From assembly GCA_030604165.1 (NCBI GenBank), contig JAUVWK010000011.1:1-19451 (forward strand): 19,451 nt of DNA, written 5' to 3'. This document shows, one piece after another, positions 13,634 through 19,451 of this stretch. Each line of letters starts with the position of its first letter. Positions within the stretch are counted from its first letter, which is position 1. The position numbers and the translations under genes are program-made. A model generated the notes under the pieces. It had not been told where the DNA came from, made no database searches, and was given only the letters and a program-made list of their open reading frames with translations. The DNA comes from Alphaproteobacteria bacterium (GTDB lineage Bacteria; Pseudomonadota; Alphaproteobacteria; UBA828).

Positions 13634-15050
13634 ATTTATCCTTGGCGTAGGTGCGCTCGATGGTTTCGAACGACGTCTCCTGGTGCGCCAGGTATGGGAA
13701 GGCATCGCCCAATTCGTGGGTATCGAGACCCGCCAGCTCCACCTGCTCCGGTACGCGCAGCATATTCATCGCCTTGAGAACGCGGGCGATGATGTAGCAG
13801 GGCACGAAGCCCAACACCCAGAACATGATGATCGCGCCCAGAATTTGGCCGATCGGGTTGATCTGCGGGTAGCCCTCGGGCGTGGCCCACAGCGGCGCCA
13901 TGGAGCCGTCCACCGGCGCCGCCGCCGGATAACCCCACAAGACGAAGCCGGCCACGACGACACCGAAGAACCCGGCATAGCCATGGACCGCGATGGCGCC
14001 CACCGCATCGTCGATCTTGAAGCGGCGTTCGACCCAGTGGTGCAGGTAGTACATGAACACCACACCGAGGCCACCGATCACCAGCGCTTGCACCGGATGG
14101 TACAGGTCGTTGCCGGCCGAGGCCGCGATGATGCCGGCGAGGCCGCCCGAGTAGGTCCAGAACGGTTGCCCACGGCTAACCAGGTAGCCCGCCATCAGGC
14201 CGCCCGAGAACGACATCAGGAAGTTGAAGGTGATGGCCGAAAGCGTGGTCGGCATCAGATAGATGTTGGTCGCCGAGAAGAACGGCGCCTCTTCGGTGCC
14301 GATGTTGTAGATCGGGATGTTGCACGCCGCGTAAAAGCCCCAGAAACCGGTGAAGATCAGGAATAGACCGATCGTCACCAGCCACGGATTGTGCGGCTTG
14401 ATGTCCCTGACCTCGCCGCTCGGACCGAACTTACCGATGCGTGGCCCCAACACCGTCACGATGGCAAGCGCCGAGCCGCCGGCGATCGCGTGCACCACGC
14501 CGGAAGCGTAGGCATCGTGATAACCGAGGATCTGAACCATCCAGCCCGCCGGGTTCCAGCCCCAGGAGGCGTCGAGAATCCAGGTGAACGAGCCGATCAC
14601 GACGGCGAAGATCAAGAACGCGCTGGTCTTGATGCGCTCGATAACCGCGCCCGAGACAATGGACGCCGTGGTCCAGGAGAACAGCAGGAACGCGGCCCAG
14701 AACACACCGTTGATGCGCGCCCAGCCGGCGTCGGGATCGGTGCCGCCGCCCATATGCGTGCCCATGAGTTCCGACCAGGGCAGCGCCCAGGGGGCGTCGA
14801 TGAAGCCGCCGGTGTTGAACGGGACGTTGGAGAACGCGAAATAGACCCACCAGCCGAAGAAATAGAAGGTCACGGTGACCAACGGGATCAACATCGTGTT
14901 CTTCATCAAGGTATGAAGAACGTTTTTACGCCGGGACGCACCCACCTCGTAGGTACAGAATCCGGCGTGAATCAAGAACATCATGACCACCGTGATCCAG
15001 TAATAGGTCTCGGTGAAAATGACGTTCAGGGAATCGGTAAGGTTATCCAT
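13632..15050 (-). CDS. amt: Ammonium transporter (Amt/Mep/Rh family)
   Basis: I chose ATG 15050 (MDNLTDSLNVIFTETYYW, 472 aa) because GGGGGAAGG lies just upstream. The frame is open for 11 more codons with a poorer start. There are about eleven hydrophobic helices. The twin-His pore is present: H187 in DAYASGVVHAIAGG, with D179 eight residues before it, and H356 in AIAVHGYAGFFG. Phe gate positions appear as F124 (LLFSWTTASIVSGAVIERI) and F239 (GFWGFYAACN). The cytoplasmic tail ELAGLDTHELGDAFPY matches the family. It conducts ammonium (possibly methylammonium) across the inner membrane. It is divergent from the 187-aa gene with about 318 bases between starts, and coupled to the 85-aa membrane protein. 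The C-terminal extension beyond the tail motif is about 20 residues. Confidence 0.94.
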   Translation of the reverse strand: MDNLTDSLNVIFTETYYWITVVMMFLIHAGFCTYEVGASRRKNVLHTLMKNTMLIPLVTVTFYFFGWWVYFAFSNVPFNTGGFIDAPWALPWSELMGTHMGGGTDPDAGWARINGVFWAAFLLFSWTTASIVSGAVIERIKTSAFLIFAVVIGSFTWILDASWGWNPAGWMVQILGYHDAYASGVVHAIAGGSALAIVTVLGPRIGKFGPSGEVRDIKPHNPWLVTIGLFLIFTGFWGFYAACNIPIYNIGTEEAPFFSATNIYLMPTTLSAITFNFLMSFSGGLMAGYLVSRGQPFWTYSGGLAGIIAASAGNDLYHPVQALVIGGLGVVFMYYLHHWVERRFKIDDAVGAIAVHGYAGFFGVVVAGFVLWGYPAAAPVDGSMAPLWATPEGYPQINPIGQILGAIIMFWVLGFVPCYIIARVLKAMNMLRVPEQVELAGLDTHELGDAFPYLAHQETSFETIERTYAKDK

Positions 15051-15368
15051 GCCTTCCCCCTGTCCTGATACACCTGCGACCAAGACCCTAGCCTTCTAAC
15101 GGGCAGGTCTGGCAGCGTCTAGTCTCGCACAGCGTGGAATACTGCGTGTCTATGTTTTCGATGTCCAGGAATTATTTGCCCGCTACTACGCGGCAGGTCG
15201 TGAATTAACCATGTTTTTCAGTGTATTACGTGTAACTTCTTAAGTTTTATCGGATTTTCTCGGGCCGCCCCCGCCCGACCCCGTCAAATCTCTCTAGTAT
15301 ACTGATTTAATTGATTTCTTTAACAACCACGGTAAGCTGACATCTGGCTTGAACGGCGCAAGAAGACC
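15051..15368. promoter_or_regulatory. Divergent regulatory region between amt and the 187-aa gene
   Basis: This 318-base, relatively AT-rich gap has no gene of its own. Visible elements: a TATACT -10-like hexamer on the plus strand (15298-15303) about 65 bases before the 187-aa ATG, inside an AGTATACT palindrome; a small hairpin TCGGGC/GCCCGA (15260-15278); and a TTAC-GT-GTAA palindrome near 15224-15235. I found no convincing sigma-54 GG-N10-GC pair on either strand, although amt genes often use one. Element calls are weak; the region's role as a divergent promoter follows from gene layout. Confidence 0.5.
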
Positions 15369-15932
15369 ATGACCGAAAGCCGTGCGACGGCGCTCCGCGC
15401 TCATTTTCTGGGTTGGCAATGTCGCCTGCGCCAGCGCGCCATGCGCCACGACGCCGGCCGGCCGGCACCCGGCATGCGGCCTCGTGTGCTGGCGCCCGAC
15501 GGCGATGAGCTTGCGCCCGGGATCACCGTGCTGCTGCTCGAGCGCGCGCCGTCCGAGTCCATCGCCCTGTTCCGGCATATCTGCAAAAAGACCCACGACC
15601 CCGGCAACCGGCATGACGAGGCGGTGCGCGCCTTGAGCGCGACCTATTATCAGGGGCCGCGCCGCTTCAGCGGCGTCTTGGCCGCGACTTTCGACGGCGA
15701 CTCGGCCCTGGCGACGGCGCTGCTCGACGCAGGCCGCTGCGTGCTCGGCTTCGAGCAGTTCGCTCAACGCTATCGGCTGCCCTGCGCGGTACGCGATCTG
15801 GCGCCGGCGGAGCCGGCCTACCGGGTCAGCTATTGGCACAACGCCATGTTCAACCCGGCGCTGCCGCCCGGTCTTCGCGTTCTCGCCTTCGCCCCGGACT
15901 GGCTCGCCGCCGAGGCGGAGCCCCCGGTCTGA
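15369..15932 (+). CDS. Conserved-looking hypothetical protein, 187 aa, soluble
   Basis: I do not recognise the family. ATG 15369 (MTESRATALRAHFLGWQCRLRQRAMR) opens a frame with good codon use. An opposite-strand frame over the same bases has no protein-like character. There is no signal peptide or membrane helix. Recognisable islands are an Arg-rich N-terminus, ITVLLLERAPSESIALFRHICKKTHDPGNRHDEAVR (about 52-87, given in pieces: a strand, then a helix with HICKKTHDP), ATYYQGPRRFSGVLAATF, and YRVSYWHNAMFNP (about 151-163). It stands alone on the plus strand, divergent from amt and converging with the 131-aa gene (12 bases between stops). Flanking genes point to nitrogen or methylated-amine metabolism, but no function can be claimed. 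Confidence 0.75.
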   Translation: MTESRATALRAHFLGWQCRLRQRAMRHDAGRPAPGMRPRVLAPDGDELAPGITVLLLERAPSESIALFRHICKKTHDPGNRHDEAVRALSATYYQGPRRFSGVLAATFDGDSALATALLDAGRCVLGFEQFAQRYRLPCAVRDLAPAEPAYRVSYWHNAMFNPALPPGLRVLAFAPDWLAAEAEPPV

Positions 15933-15944
15933 CTGCGCCACGAC

Positions 15945-16340
15945 TTAGAATTTTCGATAGGCCTTGTAGAGGTCGACCATCGGGTGGCGCTCCGACATCT
16001 GGAACTTGATCAGCAGCTCGCGCGCAATCATGTCGCGATCCTGTTGATTGTCGGGCAGCGTCATGTCCTCCGGCACCGAGACCCAGCCATTGATATTGCG
16101 GTCGAACACCGCGGGGCGGCCTTCCTCGTAGCCCATATGCACGTCCTCGAGCCAGTTGAGGTCGGACCAGCCCATGGTCGCCAAATAGGTCTTGAGAAAC
16201 GGCGTCAGCCGGGCCTCGTCGGGCACCAGATTGACGTCGTAGCGGTAGCCGATGTGCTGGCCGATTTCCTTTTCCCGCTCGGTGTCGACGCCGCTCTGCT
16301 TCAGGTAGTAATCGACGTCCTGCGATTTGGCTTTGCTCAT
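15945..16340 (-). CDS. Hypothetical protein, 131 aa, last gene of the split glutamate-synthase operon
   Basis: I do not recognise the family. The protein (MSKAKSQDVDYYLKQSGVD at its start) is soluble, rich in Tyr/Trp/Asp/Arg, with islands IGQHIGYRYDVNLVPDEARL, YLATMGWSDLNWLEDVHMGY, GWVSVPEDMTLPDNQQDRD and a C-terminus LIKFQMSERHPMVDLYKAYR. GGAGG lies 5 bases before ATG 16340, and the gap to the FMN-subunit stop is only 16 bases, so it belongs to that operon. No metal, nucleotide or membrane motif is visible. An accessory or partner subunit of the GlxBCD/MgsABC complex, or a protein acting on its substrate, is the simplest inference. Confidence 0.85.
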   Translation of the reverse strand: MSKAKSQDVDYYLKQSGVDTEREKEIGQHIGYRYDVNLVPDEARLTPFLKTYLATMGWSDLNWLEDVHMGYEEGRPAVFDRNINGWVSVPEDMTLPDNQQDRDMIARELLIKFQMSERHPMVDLYKAYRKF

Positions 16341-16356
16341 GGCCGCCTCCTAGCAG

Positions 16357-17742
16357 CTAGTAACGCGTCATGTCGGGCCGGCCGACCGTATGTTGCGAGC
16401 CCGCCAGCGGCACCTGGGCGAGCGCCGAGGCTTCCATGGTCAGGGCCGCGAGATCCTCGGGCTCGAGCGAGTGCACGTTGGTCTTGCCGCAGGCCCGCGC
16501 CATCATCTGGCATTCCAGCGTCAGCGTGTGGAGGAAATTGTAGACCCGCTCCGCCGCCTCGTCCGGATCGAGGCGTCGGCGCAGTTCCGGATCCTGCGTC
16601 GCCACGCCGACCGGACAGCGCCCGGTATGGCAGTGATAGCAGTAGCCCGGCTCGACCCCGAGCTCGGCCTCGTAGTCGGCTTCGGGGATGTCCTTATTGC
16701 AATTGAGCGCCATCATGGCCGAGTGGCCGATGGCCACCGCGTCGGCGCCGAGCGCCAGCGCCTTGGCCACGTCGGCGCCGTTGAGGATGCCGCCGGCATA
16801 GATCAGCGTGATCTTGTCGGTGGCGCCCAGGTCGTCGAGCGCCTTGCGCGCCTGGCGGATCGCGGCGATGCCGGGCACGCCGGTCTCCTCGGTGGCGATG
16901 TGCGGCCCGGCGCCGGTCGAGCCCTCCATGCCATCCATGTAGATGCTGTCGGGATCGGTTTTGATCGCCATGCGCACGTCGTCGTAGACCCGGGCGGCGC
17001 CCAGCTTGAGCTGGATCGGAATCTCCCCGTTGGTCGCCTCGCGGATCTCCTGGATCTTGAGCGCCAGATCGTCCGGCCCCAGCCAGTCGGGATGGCGGGC
17101 CGGCGAGCGCTGGTCGATACCGGCCGGCAGCGAGCGCATCTCGGCCACCTGGTCGGTCACCTTCTGGCCCATCAGATGCCCGCCGAGACCGACCTTGCAA
17201 CCCTGGCCGATGAAGAACTCGCAGCCGTCGGCGAGGCGCAAATGATGCGGGTTGAAGCCGTAGCGCGACTGGATGCACTGATAGAACCACTTCTCGGAAT
17301 AGCGCCGCTCGTCAGGGATCATGCCGCCCTCGCCGGAGCAGGTCGCGGTGCCGGCCATGGTGGCGCCGCGCGCCAACGCGGTCTTGGCCTCGTAGGACAG
17401 CGCGCCGAAGCTCATGCCGGTGATATAGATCGGGGTGTCGAGCTCCAGCGGCCGCTTGGCCCGCGGGCCGATCACGGTCTTGGTCTCGCACTTCTCGCGG
17501 TAGCCCTCGATGACGAAGCGGGTCAGCGTGCCCGGCATGAAGGTCAGGTCGTCCCACGACGGAATCGGCTTGAACAGCGACATGCCGCGCATCCGGTAGC
17601 GGCCGAGCTCGGCCTTGATGTGAATGTCGTCTATCACCTCGGGAGTGAAGACGAAGCTCTGCCCGAGGATCGAGCGGTTTCGCTCCGGGCGGTTACGCCC
17701 CCTCGAGGGAGGGTCCAAAGCATCGCGTTTCTTGCGCGCCAT
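16357..17742 (-). CDS. glxD: FMN-binding glutamate-synthase-like subunit (GlxD / N-methylglutamate synthase subunit C type)
   Basis: The 461-aa product corresponds to the FMN/synthase domain of bacterial GltB on its own polypeptide. Landmarks are PIYITGMSFGALSYEAK (104-120), GTATCSGEGGMIPDE (131-145), GQGCKVGLGGHL (179-190), IPIQLKLGAARVYDDV, YMDGMEGSTGAGPH (268-281), YAGGILNGADVAKALALGAD, and the cysteine cluster C368-x2-C371-x4-C376 in CYHCHTGRCPVGVATQD, the expected Fe-S ligands. It would take ammonia or a methylamine-derived group onto a 2-oxo acid. In the N-methylglutamate pathway the equivalent MgsC forms N-methylglutamate. In rhizobia the homologue is GlxD, with an uncertain role. It is third in order after the GATase and GXGXG genes. 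GAAGGA precedes the ATG. Confidence 0.93.
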   Translation of the reverse strand: MARKKRDALDPPSRGRNRPERNRSILGQSFVFTPEVIDDIHIKAELGRYRMRGMSLFKPIPSWDDLTFMPGTLTRFVIEGYREKCETKTVIGPRAKRPLELDTPIYITGMSFGALSYEAKTALARGATMAGTATCSGEGGMIPDERRYSEKWFYQCIQSRYGFNPHHLRLADGCEFFIGQGCKVGLGGHLMGQKVTDQVAEMRSLPAGIDQRSPARHPDWLGPDDLALKIQEIREATNGEIPIQLKLGAARVYDDVRMAIKTDPDSIYMDGMEGSTGAGPHIATEETGVPGIAAIRQARKALDDLGATDKITLIYAGGILNGADVAKALALGADAVAIGHSAMMALNCNKDIPEADYEAELGVEPGYCYHCHTGRCPVGVATQDPELRRRLDPDEAAERVYNFLHTLTLECQMMARACGKTNVHSLEPEDLAALTMEASALAQVPLAGSQHTVGRPDMTRY

Positions 17743-17808
17743 CGCGAAATTCCTTCTCGTACGCTGTCGGGACCGTGCTAAAGCGGTTTCCGTTCAAGGG
17801 GGAGCGGG

Positions 17809-17828
17809 CTGGCGCGATTTCACGCCAG
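17809..17828. repeat. Hairpin in the glxC-glxD gap
   Basis: CTGGCG (17809-17814) and CGCCAG (17823-17828) pair around an 8-base loop in the 97-base gap between two otherwise tightly packed genes. Two copies of GCTAAAGC flank it (about 17777 and 17840). It may be a small palindromic intergenic element or an RNA-processing site tuning subunit ratios. Confidence 0.45.
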
Positions 17829-17839
17829 TGGAACAGGCG

Positions 17840-18685
17840 CTAAAGCACAATCTTCTTCTCGGTCGGTTCCAGGTTGTCGTAGTTCCAGAGCTGCTTGCCG
17901 GCGACGATCTTTTGCAGCTTGTCGGCACCGTCCGGCGCCTCGAGCCCATACGCCGCGAGCTTGCGGGTCACCCACTCGGTCTCGAGCTCGGTGATCTCGC
18001 CGGGCACCGCGTCGACCCCGAGCGAGGCGATCTTGCCGCCGACATAGATGATGCCGTCATACATGGAATCGCCGAGGTTGATGCCGGCGTCGCCCAAAAT
18101 GATCATGCGCCCGCGCTGCATCATGAAGCCCGAGAAGGCGCCGGTGCGGCCGCCGACGATGACGGTGCCGCCCTTCTGGTCGATCCCGGTGCGCGAGCCG
18201 ACGTCGCCCATGCAGACCAGATCGCCGCCGCGGATCGCGGCGCCGAAGGTGGAGCCGGCGTTCTTTTCCACCACCACCGTGCCGGCCATCATGTTCTCGG
18301 CGCAACTCCAGCCGACCCGGCCCTTGATGCGCACGTTGGGGCCGTCGATCAGACCGCAGCCGAAATAGCCGAGGCTGCCTTCGAATTCGAGCTTGAGGCG
18401 GTTGAGGATACCGACCCCGAGGGAATGCTTGGCCAGCGGGTTGCGCACCACGATGTGGCCGTGGCCCGCGGCCATCAGCGCGGCGATCCGGTGATTGATG
18501 GCTTGCGGCTCCATCTCCGCCGCGTCGAACGAGGCGGACTTTTCGAAGTCCACCTCGAAGGCCTGCGGGTAGGTGAAGTTCTCGCCTTCTTCCGGCGAAA
18601 AGAAGGTTTGCTGGGTGCGCCCGGCGAGCTGCTCGGTGTGCAGCCCCATGTCGTGGGAAATGTGCTGGGATTTTAGTTGTGCCAT
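17840..18685 (-). CDS. glxC: GXGXG-domain glutamate-synthase-like subunit (GlxC / MgsB type)
   Basis: The 281-aa product is the stand-alone right-handed beta-helix domain found at the C-terminus of GltB. Residues about 80-225 show the repeated glycine pattern: LGYFGCGLIDGPNVRIKG, GTVVVEKNAGSTFGAAIRGG, DLVCMGDVGSRTGIDQKGG, TVIVGGRTGAFSGFMMQ, MIILGDAGINLGDSMYDG, and IIYVGGKIASLGVD. It is structural, holding the subunits together. Its ATG overlaps the end of the GATase gene by 13 bases, with GGGGAGG upstream, so translation is coupled. The N-terminal 75 residues (HTEQLAGRTQQTFFSPEEGE) are typical of the GlxC/MgsB group rather than GltB. Confidence 0.92.
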   Translation of the reverse strand: MAQLKSQHISHDMGLHTEQLAGRTQQTFFSPEEGENFTYPQAFEVDFEKSASFDAAEMEPQAINHRIAALMAAGHGHIVVRNPLAKHSLGVGILNRLKLEFEGSLGYFGCGLIDGPNVRIKGRVGWSCAENMMAGTVVVEKNAGSTFGAAIRGGDLVCMGDVGSRTGIDQKGGTVIVGGRTGAFSGFMMQRGRMIILGDAGINLGDSMYDGIIYVGGKIASLGVDAVPGEITELETEWVTRKLAAYGLEAPDGADKLQKIVAGKQLWNYDNLEPTEKKIVL

Positions 18686-19451
18686 ACCATGACCTCCCCT
18701 TCGTACGGGTCCCAGGTATCGATCTCTTCGCGAAACACGCTGCGGATCGCCACTTCCTCGGAAGCGACGCCGACGAAGCTGTCGCTCTCGTAGAGCACCA
18801 TCGGCTTGGCCGCCATGGTGTCCTTGGCCATGCCCAGGCTATCGGCGGTGGCGACGAGGTAGGTGAAGACGCCGTCGAGCTCGCTCACCGAGGTTTCCAT
18901 GGCCTCCTTGAGCGGCGTGCCGGCGGCCATGCGATCTGCCAGATAAACCGCGATCAACTCGGAATCGCAGTTGGACAGGAAGCGATGGCCGCGATGCTCG
19001 AGCTGGCGGCGAAAGTTCCAGTAGTTGGTGAGTTGGCCGTTATGCACCACCGCAATATCGGTGAACGGGTAGGCCCAATAGGGGTGGGCCGAGCGAATGT
19101 CGACATCCGATTCGGTGGCCATGCGGGTATGGCCGATGGCATGGGTTCCGGCGAACGCGCCCAGTCCGTATTGCGCGCTGACCCGGTTGGCGTCGCCCAG
19201 ATCCTTGATCAGCTCGAGCGCCCGGCCGAACGAGAGGATCTCCGCGCCTTCGATATCCTCCACATAGTCGGCGAAGCGCTTGAGCTCCTCGTGCTGATCC
19301 ATGGCGCCTTCGCTGAAGCGGAGCCGGTAGCGAAAGGCGTATTCGGTGGCGCCTTCGTCCTTGACGATGGTCGCGCCCATGGAGCGAATGCGTTCGTCCA
19401 CCGCCGCCTTGCGCTCTTGAATGGCGCCGTGGATATCGAAGCCCTTCGCCA
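18673..19451 (-). CDS. glxB: Class II glutamine amidotransferase subunit (GlxB / MgsA type), N-terminus outside the window
   Basis: The frame is open to the right edge (it begins AKGFDIHGAIQERKAAVDE); a GTG at 19401 is internal. The true start, with the catalytic N-terminal Cys expected in family members (MCGIVG), lies beyond 19451. Visible GATase II motifs are YGLGAFAGTHAIGHTRMATE, SAHPYWAYPFTDIAVVHNGQ, LTNYWNFRRQLEHRGHRF, SNCDSELIAVYLADRMA, and ELDGVFTYLVATADSLG. It would release ammonia or methylamine from an amide donor (glutamine, or gamma-glutamylmethylamide in the N-methylglutamate pathway) for the FMN subunit. It is first of the visible operon and overlaps the GXGXG gene. Upstream partners such as a GS-like gmaS or glnT would be outside the window. 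Confidence 0.92.
   Translation of the reverse strand, partial: AKGFDIHGAIQERKAAVDERIRSMGATIVKDEGATEYAFRYRLRFSEGAMDQHEELKRFADYVEDIEGAEILSFGRALELIKDLGDANRVSAQYGLGAFAGTHAIGHTRMATESDVDIRSAHPYWAYPFTDIAVVHNGQLTNYWNFRRQLEHRGHRFLSNCDSELIAVYLADRMAAGTPLKEAMETSVSELDGVFTYLVATADSLGMAKDTMAAKPMVLYESDSFVGVASEEVAIRSVFREEIDTWDPYEGEVMVWHN

Noticed and set aside
15051..15368. Sigma-54 promoter for amt
   Set aside because: No GG-N10-GC core with good flanks was found on either strand by eye.
16390..17781. 463-codon plus-strand open frame opposite glxD
   Set aside because: Antisense shadow of a complete FMN glutamate-synthase subunit.
1..19451. tRNA, rRNA, CRISPR, insertion sequence or prophage genes
   Set aside because: No T-loop signature, rRNA segment, repeat-spacer array, transposase or phage protein was seen in either strand.

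Overview
The window is a GC-rich stretch of an alphaproteobacterial chromosome, most like a Rhodospirillales-type lineage, and possibly from a metagenome-assembled genome. The evidence is gene order: proC next to a COQ9-family gene, an EnvZ/OmpR-type pair, a marR gene divergent from a branched-chain aminotransferase gene, and uvrC-pgsA followed by molybdopterin genes. No rRNA, tRNA, CRISPR array, transposase or integrase was found.

Left edge (1-1490): positions 1-284 are visibly AT-richer than the rest. On the minus strand they encode the N-terminus of a type II secretion / type IV pilus inner-membrane protein (GspF/PilC family). At about 284/285 this switches abruptly to a 5'-truncated proC with GC-rich composition. 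The switch coincides with a 14-bp GC palindrome, so either a rearrangement or an assembly chimera is possible. proC is followed by a COQ9/TetR-like gene.

Regulatory block (1552-5161): a minus-strand OmpR-type response regulator and EnvZ-type histidine kinase form one transcription unit, with a perfect TATAAT six bases before the regulator ATG. A 23-bp-arm hairpin separates this unit from marR. marR is divergent from a PLP branched-chain amino acid aminotransferase gene, and a palindrome overlaps the marR start.

Housekeeping block (5183-9924, all minus): transcription order is uvrC, pgsA, moeA, moaD, moaE, covering nucleotide excision repair, phosphatidylglycerophosphate synthesis and molybdopterin assembly. 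Upstream of uvrC is a gene-poor stretch of about 470 bases with a perfect DnaA box, an inverted near-match, and an AT-rich palindrome.

Nitrogen / one-carbon block (10396-19451): a tandem UspA protein, formate-tetrahydrofolate ligase, and an Amt ammonium channel coupled to an 85-aa single-pass membrane protein. Then come two unrecognised soluble proteins (187 and 131 aa) and a three-gene split glutamate-synthase-like set (GATase II, GXGXG and FMN domains on separate polypeptides). This split set is the GlxBCD / MgsABC type. In methylotrophic and marine bacteria, MgsABC makes N-methylglutamate from methylamine-derived glutamylmethylamide. An Amt channel and Fhs nearby fit a methylated-amine or one-carbon plus ammonium role, but the diagnostic genes gmaS and mgdABCD are not in the window. 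The most promising undescribed material is the three small proteins embedded in this block.
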